From Sympetrum striolatum (lineage: Eukaryota > Arthropoda > Insecta > Odonata > Libellulidae), in the NCBI GenBank assembly GCA_947579665.1, contig OX388341.1:25863147-25927146 (forward strand): a DNA stretch of 64,000 bases, read 5' to 3'. The notes under the pieces were generated by a model, which was not told where the DNA came from, ran no database searches, and worked only from the letters and a program-made list of their open reading frames with translations. This document shows, piece by piece, positions 1-11,600 of this stretch (positions are counted from its first letter, which is position 1; each line of letters begins with the position of its first letter). The position numbers were made by a program, and so were the translations under genes.

Positions 1-309
1 ATCATCTTCTTCCGGTTTATCATTATTTCACGAATAACTCCTAATCAACCGGTGATACAAAAATATGTTAAATACAAAAGTTATAGTAAATTACATTATC
101 TAAAACTTTTATAAGGTATGCAATATACGTATATATCATATTTATAGAGATATTTTGAAAACCGGAAATGAGCTTTAATGAATAAAGCTCAACTTTCGGT
201 TGACCGATTTACTCCAAAAATTAATCAACTCTGACAGCACACACCACAATACTATATATGAAGTTTGGTATTGATACGACCAATAGTTTTTACGTTAGAG
301 CGCCCACTA

Positions 310-316
310 ACACACA

Positions 317-371
<55 letters not shown>

Positions 372-374
372 ACA
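310..374. repeat. (CA)n microsatellite
   Basis: About 30 CA dinucleotides interrupted by two or three TA variants. The two small open frames across it translate to alternating His-Thr and are artefacts. Flanking sequence on both sides looks like ordinary dispersed-repeat DNA. Confidence 0.97.
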
Positions 375-468
375 GACATCATTCCGAAAATGGTCAAAAC
401 GTGTTCTAGGGACCCCAAAACATGTATTTCCGTTGAAATCTCGAAGTCGAATTTTTTCATGAAAACAA

Positions 469-501
469 TACTTTCTCTATACTTCGTATATGGAGAAAGT
501 A
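469..501. repeat. short inverted repeat, possible transposon tail
   Basis: The 9-base arms TACTTTCTC and GAGAAAGTA enclose a second small stem (TATAC/GTATA) around TTC, giving a compact stem-loop. It sits about 95 bases after the microsatellite and is followed by AAAAA. A short hairpin with an A-run can mark the 3' end of a non-autonomous element or a short-tailed LINE. No reverse transcriptase coding is visible here, so the element type is inference. Confidence 0.5.
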
Positions 502-3500
502 AAAATCGTTCTGATGCTGCAACAGTAATTTTCTCAATCTAGTTGTAGAAGATGAACAGTTGAATCGAGAATCAGTACTTATTTATTCCTTCTTATTAGT
601 AATTGAGTAAAGAAAGTTAAAATATCAAAATATTAGAATGTAGAATTAAGTAATGATAAAAGCTTACATCTGATATCTCTTGATACATATGAATTCTGAC
701 ATTTCTTAAAACGTATTCATTATATAAATCAATTAATATAATCTATAAATAATTAATTAATTTGAGATTCAAATGAGTGTGAGGGAAATTTTAATTTTCT
801 TCTTTGCATATAAAATTATTGAAAGTCTCTGAATTAGTTCCATTAAAAAATTCAGCAGTGGTTTACAGCTTCTAAGTATAAGTTAAAATATTGATACGAT
901 TTGCCATTCATTTAAGTTTGAATGTGATATAATTCCCATTAATACTGAATATAAATGTAATCAAATTTTAGGGTTTTTGCGCCTAAAGGGATTTGTGAAA
1001 ATTATACCAAGTGTGTTTCACTTTCATAGATGGGGTGAACGTTTTTTTATTTATTTGAAGCGTTATTGTCCAAAACTTAGCAGAATGATTACATTTAGTT
1101 GAAATTTCTTTTTTGTAATAAAATGAATATCTAATTATGAGAACAGTCCTTCAAAATAACTATTGTACTTTAGAAGAATCGATAATCATAGTGGTTTTTG
1201 TATCCTTGAATCCCTACCAGATTGTAAGGTGCTTTTACAATGGCAGCCATCCTTCCTAATAGTATCTCTCGGTAAGAAAATCCCCAAGAGATACGTTAGA
1301 CTCTTCCGTTTCGTATGCCCTCTCGTTTGCGGTTCTTCTTCGAATCCAAACCGTCTTTCTCTCGCCGACTTATCTCACCTCTCAGTCCTTCGCAAGTCTC
1401 CTTCGAAGCTATAACCTTCCTCTCTTTACTCCCCCTACCCCAACATTCTCCAACGATCCCACCAACCATCGAACCTCTGGATTTTTTCTCTTCGCGAATT
1501 CAGACTGCCTCTCGCCAATTTACTCTCGAAATCCAAGCGTAATCGTTGTGGCAATCGGAGCTTTGCAAATGGATCTTCGAGGAATTCGCGGAGGGAAAAA
1601 ATAATGGAGTTAAAATCTTAGTGTATTCGTGGAAATTCCGCATGAGTTCACTGTATAAAAAAAATAATTCATACTTTCTTGAATAAAAAAATTGAGTTAA
1701 TTTTCGCGAATGATTTGTCAAAGTCTAACGGCTGAGTTCTTTAATTAAATTCATTAACTTAACGCCACTTGCATAGTAAGGCCACGTTTTGATTTCTATG
1801 AACATTTAAGATAAAGGAATCGATAATTAGGTAATTAGGGAAATTTTTTGAGGTCATTGATTGAAGTTTTTACTTCTATTTCTCGCTGAGATTTTCTAAA
1901 ATAGCTAGATAAATGCTCAAACTATGAGCATTCCTTAATTCAGCTCACGTGGATTGCAGGCAAAATTTGAATCGAGCAAAGAAGTTTAACTCGAAGCAAA
2001 TAAACGTTTTTGAGTTTATTGTGGGCTGTATTGATTTCATGTTTCATGCATTAGGCTCTATCCGGAATCTCGGAATGAAGATGATGTAATATCTATTTTT
2101 TAGATTGTCATGACATTTGTTACTCTCTAATTTAAAAATATTGATGTTAATCACTCAATTTATCTCAATGTTATAGATACACTCAGTGAAATATCTCACA
2201 AGATTTCTTTCTGATAATTAGATATTTCTTGAACTAAGATTATATATACAATTGTTAACTTTAAATTTCCTAATTCACAAATTTTGACAAATATTTGAGC
2301 TGTTGGTAAGCATTATCAGGCATCATTCTCATCATCAGAACGATTACAGAGGGGCAGGAGAAAATATTCCGGGATTCGAGGAGGAACAAGAATGATTGTT
2401 GACTCCAAAACAAGGAAACCCCAAGCTTCCTACGAATGGTAGTGTTTTATACACCGCTTATATCTTTAAGTTTTAAAGCATTCCCAACTTTAATACCATC
2501 TTAATATATGAATTATCGTCTTTAATTATAATTTCTGAATTTATCTACGTTATTTAAAAAGATAATGAAATCAGATTTCGTTAGTAACTCTCCTTTTTCA
2601 ATTGGCTCTAAGTTGATAGTCAAAATTTACAGTGATTTATTCAGGTGTAGCTGTTTTCCTATAATATTCTTTTAGTTTTTAATAATCGATTTGAGTATCA
2701 ATGAAGTCATTACTTAATAATCATAATTTATTACAAAAGCCAGACATTAACTTCGTTAAGGTTTAAGTATATCTATGCCTATTCAGCTTAAATAGTTATT
2801 ACGAAAATTTAATTAATCTACAAACGAAAGAGAAAGGAAGATACTACGATGAACTGGTAGAAGAAAAATTGGGTGGAAAGATATTTAATGTAGATTCCAT
2901 ACGGAAAACTTTATTTCGGGCAAAAGTAAATGTAACTCAACTTGGGACATAGTTAAAGAATTGAAACCCGAAGATTTTAAAGCACACTCTACATAAGTTT
3001 TATGCGCTAAGAGTTTTCCTAGAAAATAACCGTAGTTGCAAGATAAAATTACCTCGAGAGTTCGCTTGTTTGTATATGTCAAGTATCCTTTTTTATCTTA
3101 TGCATCGATTGTGATGAAAGTACTCAAACGAAGTAACTTTCTAGTTTTATTACTTACACTGGTTAGTAAAACTTTATAAAGTTTTCCATTCGAATGTTGG
3201 AATTTTATGGAATGACGTCTTTAACACTTAGTTATAAAATTCTTTACGACGACTTCTTTATGAATTAGAATACTTCATGTATTAATTGGAGTGTTTGTTT
3301 ATTTAATAAAATTAATTCGTGAACTTAAAATCTTTTGTCTGAGTTCCTCAGTAGCTCCAAAAAAATCCTTACTTAATTAAAGGTTGCTGAGTGACAAAAT
3401 ATTATTAAGTAAGACGTTATTACACGCTGTTATCTAAGAGCGATTACAAGATAGATATTTTCATGAATTAAAACGAGAATCAGACCACACCTTATCAGTA

Positions 3501-4300
3501 AAATGGTCTTTTTGTCAAAAACCACGCTGAGAGAAATGCATTTCCGTTCCCATAACATAGCACAATTCAGAGAGTATCAACAGAGAGGTCAACAATTTTA
3601 TCGCTTTCATTTCAAAGACTGAGTAAAAACTAAGGATTTTCTAGTAACTTAAATCTCCGTAATCTACGTAACCTAACAAAATAGTGAATAATAATGCAGT
3701 TATTTTGAATTTTAATTATTAAATCTTTGAAAATATTCAAGAAATATGAGCTAATTTCAGTCAATCAGAAAAATGTGAATTTTAAATTCAAATTATGTAA
3801 AAGCAGAACTTATTTTAATGTCAATAAAGCATGGATTTTTAATTATTTATCGAGAATTAATTTTTTGTAGAAAATAAAGATTACATGTTGAATTGAATAG
3901 TTTTTACAAGTAGATTATCTTCAAGGAACAAGACATTTTGAAAGTCATCCAATCGGAATAATAAATAACTTAAATTTTAGCACCAAATATTTGTTACTAA
4001 TACTGAATGTCTCATGTACTTTTATTTATCATAATATTTCACGCATCCTGTGTAACTACTTTATAAAGTTTACAAAAAATATAATTATATAAAAATATTT
4101 TTGCGCAGATTGAACATAATACAAGTCATCTTTTCTATACCTGTATCATTCCACCGTATTCCTTTCAATTATTTTATAACATCTTTTATGCCTCAGATTC
4201 AAACACAGCATCAGTTTTTCATAAATGAGTTCCCTCGTCCAATGCGCACAAAGCAATCAGAGGCAGCAGTTGGAGCCCTTCAGCTGTAGAATCCTCGTCT
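502..4300. other. AT-rich intron-like DNA, no gene seen
   Basis: Strongly AT-rich with stops in all frames. The only compositional break is at about 1240-1600, a CpG-containing pyrimidine-leaning patch whose short frames lack any recognisable domain. No RNA gene or transposon coding was recognised. A perfect palindrome inside is listed separately. Confidence 0.6.
3168..3185. repeat. 18-bp perfect palindrome
   Basis: AAAACTTTATAAAGTTTT is exactly self-complementary. The related word CTTTATAAAGTTT recurs at about 4059-4071. In AT-rich DNA one such palindrome can arise by chance. Confidence 0.9.
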
Positions 4301-4360
4301 ATAAATACAACTGTACCTTCAGCCATTGAAAACGGCCTTTATATATAGGAAAGGGCCCGT

Positions 4361-5110
4361 GCGCTAGTGCCCATCTATTTTCCTGCATTCTGTCCAGTAC
4401 AACTCCTCTTGATTGCGATATCTTCCTCCATCCCGTCACTCCCTATCATCCTCAGGCAATCAATTGAGCCCGGAACGAACTCACTTCCTTTCCACTCTGG
4501 GTTCGGATGCCCTCCCCTCCCCAGTCGACCCGAGGGCTCTTTTCAATGGAAAGAGACGTGGACGGAAAGGCATAACGAAGCCAGGAAATTGGTCGAATAT
4601 TATCAAGGAGAGGTCATAGTGTTGGAAGGGATGGGATAATGCGATAGCCAAGAGATGAGGAAGGACTGTGGAGGTAGAAAGGGTGATTAAGTGAGTGTGG
4701 GATGAAGGGACGGAGGAGGATAAAATGGCGGTGGGGAAAGCGCGGTTCGAAGAAGAGCGTGCGCCTCTCCGAACGAGCGCTTATCTCCGAAATGTTCGTC
4801 ATTATCTCAAACAGCTTCTCTGCCCCACTCCTCGCGACCGAGCGCATGAAAAGTTTGATAAGTTCCCCCAATCCATGGTAATGCATTCAAGGAGCATAGA
4901 AAACTGCTGTTCGTATAAAATTTCATTGGCGCGTTACATTTAATAACATTAGTGTTGAGGGGTATTTGATCATGTGATAGCCGTGCCCGCGTTCGGGAAT
5001 CTCTTTAAGAGGGGGTTTATAAAGGAGAGGATGCAGAGTTCGGAATGGTGGGTTGTCAGATGGAATGTTTGTTATATAAATGCAAGTAAAGGAAAATGGA
5101 AATCTCAAGA
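4361..5110. other. GC-richer patch, pyrimidine block then purine block
   Basis: The + strand is C/T-rich at about 4370-4530 and switches to G/A-rich at about 4540-4760, followed by CpG-containing DNA to about 4860. Six short overlapping frames on both strands are low-complexity and none shows a domain. Just upstream are TATAAATA (near 4300) and TTTATATATAGG (near 4338), which look TATA-like but have no convincing initiator. Confidence 0.5.
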
Positions 5111-7470
5111 GATTCTATTTATTTTATTTCATTTTTTTTAATTTACGTTTTCAAGTTGGTCTTCAGGGGAGGGGGGTACGTTTAAGAGAGCATAAAAATG
5201 ATTTTAAGCCTGGAATTTGCCCAAAGACTGGAGGGAAACGCCTCCAAAACCTGTAAAAAAAACCTGCTGTAAAATGAGTTACAGTGTACATATTATAAGT
5301 ACATGAGATATAAGATCATATATCATTAATAAAATCTATCATACATGAAATATATTTAAGATCAGTAATTTAATTAAAATAATACGCTACATGGTAGAGT
5401 ATCCATATAGTCACATACATAAATATAGATTGATCGAATATAACAAATACAACTCGAGATAATATTACAGAGGTGGTAGCCGGGAACTACTTTATAATAA
5501 ACTACATACAATGTAACTTAAGCCTATTTTTAAAACTTAAGCAAATATGTATTGTAAAATTGTATATAGTTTTTATATGAGGGCCAAATTAGTAAAGAAA
5601 GAAACTAAATGTGGGCAGCGCGTCCGACTTTGAAGAAAGCGATGGAAGCCCACGTAGGAAGTAACATAAGCAGTCGAAGCACATTTATCAGTACTACTAA
5701 TACTATTGTATTTGATTAATCCAATTTAACTTAAAAATTTGAGATGAGATTTATCTGAAAGTTTATTATTTAGAGGTACAGAAATTAACTAGTTCAATAT
5801 AAGTCGGATGAACTATCTGGATAGATTGCCTTCGATTTTCTTTTTTACTTCTTCAAAATGTACCTCTTTACTATGTAGTGTTTCTATCATCAATGTTTAC
5901 ATTGTTTCGAAAGAATTCTTCAATAAAAATTAATGTACTCAAGTGTAAACTCGTGAAATGAATAAAGTATCTCACAAAAGATAGATAACGAAGCTACAAC
6001 ATATTTTCTTTAATATGTGAGCAAATTGAAACATTTTATAACACTGTTTCCTCCGTTCAATCAGGTATTGTAGTAAGTTTTCTTTTTGTTATTTATTTAT
6101 TTGCAATTATTTGCAATGCGGTCATTGTTAAAGGCGTATAAGTTCGCGGGGAAGTAGCAACAATCATTATTTTTTCTTATTATTGAACGGCAACAAAGTT
6201 ATTAAGCGGCGATTTTTAGCATTTTGATATTTGTTTTTGCTTCGTAGAGATCTTTCAAAATAAATAAATTTTTCTAGCATATGGTTGAGCAAAGGGAAGA
6301 AGTATATAGGACGATCAACGGTGTCGAGAGAGGATTTTGGCAATTCGGCTTAAAGGCCGTATAGGGCATCGTTAAAGTCTGGGATTGATGGAGCTGGGTT
6401 GGTAATGAAGATGAGCAAAGGGAGAGGAAGATGGTTCAAATCCAAGGGAAAGAGGTATAAGACGGAGTTGAAATGAAGTCTTGAGATAGTGGTACATTTT
6501 GGAAGGAACCAGGGAATGGTTTAAAGATTCCCTTTCATCCTATAATTCTGTTTTGCAATATCTACATTTTCATGAGTATGGATTTTTACATTAGTTATTC
6601 AGATTTGATTGAGCCCATGGAGTTTGCTGGAAGATTGGCTTTATTCAAACTCTGAATCACGACTTAAAAAGTAGTCTCGCTTTGATATGGATGTATGCGG
6701 CTTTTCATTTTTAAGGCACGTTCTATCTGATATCGACTTCTAGGTATCTTTCTCGACTTACTGCATGAATAACGGTAACATACTTGGACCAGGACAACCT
6801 TTTTACTGAAATTTATTCAAGTTTTGGATACTTATCGAGAAAAGAGTTTCTTTTCGTAAATAAGTCTTACAGGCTTTTAGGTTTGGAAGTTTATAATTCA
6901 GGTCGATTTTTAATCGCACAGAAATGTGCTAAGGATTCGATACCTTTTGAATTCAAGAGTAAATGCTTCATTAGTATTTATTATAGGAAATGATCTAAAA
7001 CTTTAACCTACCAAAAGGAATCCTACCAGTGTTTTACTTCTCATAATTACAATTATTTCACGAATTACATCACATTACATAAGGAGAGTGTAGGAATAAT
7101 TAATTATCTCTATCTAAATTATATTGTATCTATACTCCAGATATCTGCAATATATTTATGAAATATCTGCAATGTGTACATTCCAGATATTTTTCCTTAG
7201 GATTTTCCAGTTGGCAATTAACTTAGAGCATAAAAAACACAAAACCTTTAATTTGGAAAATAAATATTAATTTGATTTACTTTTTCTGATGAGAGAATTG
7301 ATATTTTAATGCTAAGGAATTTAATATATAAGAAATTAAGTTGAATTAGTTCGTTAATGTTGTAGTAAATAATGCTAGATTACTTGTTGTCATTGATGTT
7401 GAGAGACGACTTGTATATTTTCGGTGTTTTAATCTTGTAAAAGAAAACGCTCAAAACTCTTGTATATGCG
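5111..7470. other. AT-rich intron-like DNA, no gene seen
   Basis: AT-rich, with a slightly purine-richer stretch at about 6290-6530. No coding, tRNA or transposon homology was recognised. Confidence 0.55.
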
Positions 7471-7474
7471 TGTG

Positions 7475-7514
7475 ACTAATGTGACCTATTTTTATTTTCT
7501 CTCCACAGGTAAGT
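7475..7514 (+). promoter_or_regulatory. candidate recursive splice site (ratchet point 1)
   Basis: A branch-point-like CTAAT (7476-7480) is followed by a pyrimidine-rich tract ending in CTCTCCACAG at 7508. The next base begins a perfect donor core, GTAAGT (7509-7514), so acceptor and donor abut with no exon between them. This juxtaposed pattern is the known signature of zero-nucleotide exons used to remove very long insect introns in steps. It predicts a host gene transcribed on the + strand. Splicing use is inferred; only the motif is seen. Confidence 0.6.
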
Positions 7515-7608
7515 TCCCATTGAAATTACTTTGGTGGGATATTGGTTGCTCGGAGATGGTGTGCTTTCGTGCATCCTTGGCGGTGTTTCGGCAGCCGCTG
7601 TCGCGCCG
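7509..7608 (+). other. candidate cryptic RS exon after ratchet point 1
   Basis: Bounded upstream by the CAG of ratchet point 1 and downstream by a second donor, CCG|GTGAGT (7609-7614). Its 100-nt length suits exon definition, and it would normally be skipped or re-spliced because the regenerated GTAAGT at its 5' edge outcompetes the downstream donor. One frame is open throughout and the other two contain stops. Length is not a multiple of three, so inclusion would shift the host frame. Confidence 0.45.
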
Positions 7609-7614
7609 GTGAGT

Positions 7615-8290
7615 CCCAAAAGCATTTCTCTCTATGCACCTCGGCTTCGGCATGGTTCCCCTGCATTTACCGCAATGCAAAAACGCTATCGGGAAAGAGA
7701 TGAAATCGGTCCCATTCCGACGAGGCAAGAACGGTTGAACGAGATAAGGCACGCGTGCCTTATTATGAATAACGGAAATTAGTTTCCGAATGGCCTCAAG
7801 AGCCGGGGAGGATATTTTTGTCCTTGATATCAGAAGAGTTTTGCAGTTTACGTAACTAGCGTGGATGGCGTCTCCAGTAACCATAAACGTGAAAGCGTTA
7901 AGTTCTAATGATGCTTTTGGGAAAGTAGTCCAACGACCTCCGATATTAGATCCTCCGCAACGGAAAGCTAAGGCATAAAGGTTATTCATTGAAAAGGTGC
8001 TTCTTTTATGGCTGTTTCATACCCAAAGCAATCATTCTTTCTCTCTCTTCGAGTAATCCAAATGCCGAAGCATTCTGACGGGAGTAAAACGTAGGGTTTT
8101 CTTCATTAGCTTTGCCGTCAACATATCTGCGAACACGGCGCTATTTTCGTTTCCTGCTTGCGTCATACAAGGGCATGGTTTGCGAGCGGTGCTTAACTGC
8201 AGATAGGCGAGAAAAGTTTTGAGGCTCAGCTTGGAAGCTCGATGCGCTACAATCATATCTTACGGCATTAATATTTAACTACCTCAGCTA
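7615..8290. other. CpG-rich patch with a long but unsupported open frame
   Basis: GC and CpG content rise sharply relative to both flanks. The longest open frame of the window, 165 codons on the - strand (7492-7989), lies across it, but it runs straight through the ratchet-point acceptor. Its product has no domain, signal peptide or membrane segment that I recognise. I read the patch as non-coding, possibly cis-regulatory or constrained around the RS exon. Confidence 0.4.
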
Positions 8291-8598
8291 ATGCGATCTT
8301 TCGGTTGCGCGGTGTAACTTGACTCCGTTTTCCTTACGAGTAACTTTCCTCTATTGTGCCTATGCTATTAATCATTCGAATACATGAGCCTCCATATCGT
8401 ATATTCCCGTTGGAAAATTTATATTAAACTGCTTACTTTTCGTAGCTGTATTGTGTTTTTTCGCTCTGTTCTCGTTTATTATATGTAAAAATTAATTGAA
8501 GATTAAAATATTTATATTGTTATTGTAGGTTGCTAAGTCTCTTACTAAGACCAATGGGGCTGTTAAATAGCCACCTTTTACTCATATTTTATTTTTGT

Positions 8599-8622
8599 CT
8601 ATAGTAACAATTGTTACTATAG
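8599..8622. repeat. 24-bp perfect palindrome
   Basis: The half-site CTATAGTAACAA is followed directly by its exact reverse complement. Outside it, a T-run on the left and an A-run on the right extend the possible stem with one offset. It could be the core of a tiny foldback element. No target-site duplication was identified. Confidence 0.9.
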
Positions 8623-11600
8623 TAAAAATACCTTGGCATACGTTTGATAATTCCGATTACACATCCTACCATTGTGAAGGAACAAAGATAATAATATCCA
8701 AATAAAAAATGATCTCACTTTTTATATCTTAATAAATTTACATCAAACGTAATTGTTGGAAAAGCGTCCGCTCATTCTAAAGTCCATTTATTTGTTTGTT
8801 TTCCATTCTCTGCCTTTTATTCAGAAGTTTCTTCTTTATTTATGCACCGCGTACTTTCAGTGAATTTGAAAGACTGTGAAAATTACTGTATATCAGCTAA
8901 TCAACCAAGTAAAGTCGAAAATGATTGAGCAAATTTGTTAATCACTTCTTAAATTCCTTTGAAGTGGAGAGCTAGCGGTTAGCAGTATGACAGAGGAAAA
9001 TTATTCATCGTATGTCAACATTCGCATAGGCTGAATCAATCATAATTCTAGATAGTAGAATAAAATTTAGAACAGGATTCCCATCTTTAGGTAAAATACA
9101 TTACTCCGAACTTGTCCTGTCTTGAAATTACATAGCCTCATTTTTCGCCTTTCGAAATAACGTTATAGATGAGCAATTATGTAACGCAAGGTAGAATCCA
9201 CCTCAAGATACTGAAAGCACTCCCCTTTAATCTCGTTCTACCATCGCAGACTTCCGCTTCCTCAAGAATTCCTCATTCACTTACTTTCCCATCTTTATTC
9301 ATTCACGCAACGGTCGGAAAATTGGAAATCCGGAAAAATGCACGACTGCAAGTTTGGACGCGAAGGGAGAGAGGCAAAGATTAATGAGCAGCTTTTAATG
9401 GAAACGGCAATTGGGGAGATGGAGTGTAATATAGGCGCGAAAACAAATCTCTTTAGAGTGGGAACGGTTATCCAAATCTAGCGGAGGGAAAGGGCAAGAC
9501 GGAGCAGACTCTCTCCTTCCCCCTTCCCTCTCCCCTTCCCTCTCCCAAATTCCCTCTCTCCCGCTGCCATAGTTACGGAGGAAATGAGCTCCGGCTCTTA
9601 ATCTCTCCCATCATTATTCCAAGTATGATGGTTCGGTCTTGGAGTCTGAAATTGCATTCAATTGAATTATAGTTTTAATAGGTTATAATAGAAATCAATT
9701 CGCATCATATACTTATAAGGGGCATTAAAAGGCAATAAATTCCTGGGGTTAATTTTCAAAAGTTTTCGGAAATTGGATTTATCGCTGCAGATATCGCGTC
9801 ATTTAGGCGAATTTCTGCGATAAATAGAAGATAACCGAAAAGGCTTCCACATTCTGTTCCTTGAAATAAGTTTTCAAAAATGATTAAAGTTTTTAAACTA
9901 TACACATCTAAGTGGTTTTAAGTGATAGAAATTTAGAAATTGAAGTAGGATTTCCCGGTATGTTGTAATAAATGCATTTAAATGTATCTCTTAACTGATA
10001 ATTATTAAAATAATATAATTGGTAGTTATGAGGAAAAGAAACTGCTTTAATGAAACTGTAATAGGCTCGGTTGAATTGATTTTCAACGTCAAAGAATGAT
10101 TTGCCCCTACTATTTAGGGTCGTTTTATGCTGCAATTCCATGTGATACACAAATTATAATATCAGATTTTTCGCTGAAAAACTTTCCTTTTTACTAAACT
10201 TTTTTTTAGTGATTCAAGAGTGATTCGTTTTACTAAAATCTTATTAAATTTGATTTTGCTACACATTATGCAGTTCTTGATTACAGCTGTCATAAAAAAA
10301 TATAATATCGATTTTTATGACATTTTCCGAACATTATTTGGGCAAATAAATGTAATATTTTTATTTGCTGATACATTTAAGTTTTATTCATGGAACGAGG
10401 ATTTTAACTGCATTATAATATTAAATATACATACATATAAACATTCTTAATATTATGAAAATTAAATCTGATGTGTCAAAGCTTAACTTTGTGGAAGGGA
10501 GACATAATGAGGGAGTAAAAAGCATTTTGCAGTTTTCAATATTCCGTGGAAACCACCAAGTGTGTTTTAATCCTTTAGCATGTAAATTATTAAATTTGTA
10601 TGGTTGTTTTATTCTCATCCTCAACACGATAAAACAGATATTATAAGCCAAATTCCGGACAAATGGCCATCCTTTTACTTGCAAGTATCTAATTTTTCTA
10701 AAAACCATTTGAGTGCATGCTATAACATGATATAATAATGAGTTAAGTAACTACCAAGGGACTAAATGTTAACTTGAATCGTATAAAAACCATTTCGAGT
10801 GTATTATGTGTATACATGTGATTCTCTAAAGTCGATTTTAAAGAGCGTACATGACGAAATAAATGCGTCATCCTTCGAATAACAGATGGAGAATAGAGAA
10901 AGGTAATTCTGGTCTCGTAGCGTTAAATATTCTGCGGTTGAATTATAACAGATATCTATTAGTATGCTGAGGGTTTGGACGTAAAACTTCTAATATTTTC
11001 TACTCTTGAGATGCTATTATCGGAGAGGAATCCTTAATTTCATCCATTACGAAGAATTGCGGATGTAGACGGAAAGTACTCCGCTAAGGATGAACTGAGA
11101 GGACGATCGGTTTCTGTGCATTCCATTGTGGCGAAAATCCCTATATTTTTTTCTTTTCTCTTCGCTTTCAATCGCCTGCGTACAACAAGTGCCATTTGCA
11201 GCCGAAAGATAAGCGGGTTGAATATTTAAAACGGAGAAGGAGTCGAATCTCATTTCTTTATGCCGAAATTCAAGATTTTTGAATCTCTATGAAATTGAGT
11301 CACGTAGGAATTGGGGAACGGAAGGTTTGCCTTAGTCGGAGATTTCAACCTTTTTCATTTCGGTCCCTGAATAGCGCATTTCTCCCCCTATTCCATACTT
11401 TACGTCCCTCCATTCAATCCTCATTCCTCTCTCTTCTACATTCCTTCCATTCTTGAAGCCCCCTATTCCACTGTTTTTTGGGAGAGCCAGGAGGATGTTT
11501 TTAAGAGAGGAGAAAAAGTGGAGCGCGAAGGGTTAAAGGAAGTAAAGGTTTTGAGAAGATTGTCTTTGTGGTCCTGCGGAGGCTCTTTCATCCACTAGGC

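Noticed and set aside
5610..5660. tRNA-like GTGGGCAGCGCGTCCGACTT segment
   Set aside because: Looks like a D-arm/anticodon-arm fragment but no B box or acceptor stem follows.
7492..7989. 165-codon minus-strand open frame, the second longest in the window and the longest with mixed composition
   Set aside because: It crosses the ratchet-point acceptor, shows no domain, signal peptide or obvious codon bias, and lies in GC-richer DNA where long chance frames are expected.
9078..9096. CTTTAG followed by GTAAAA, a third ratchet-like site
   Set aside because: The donor half is weak and the pyrimidine tract short.
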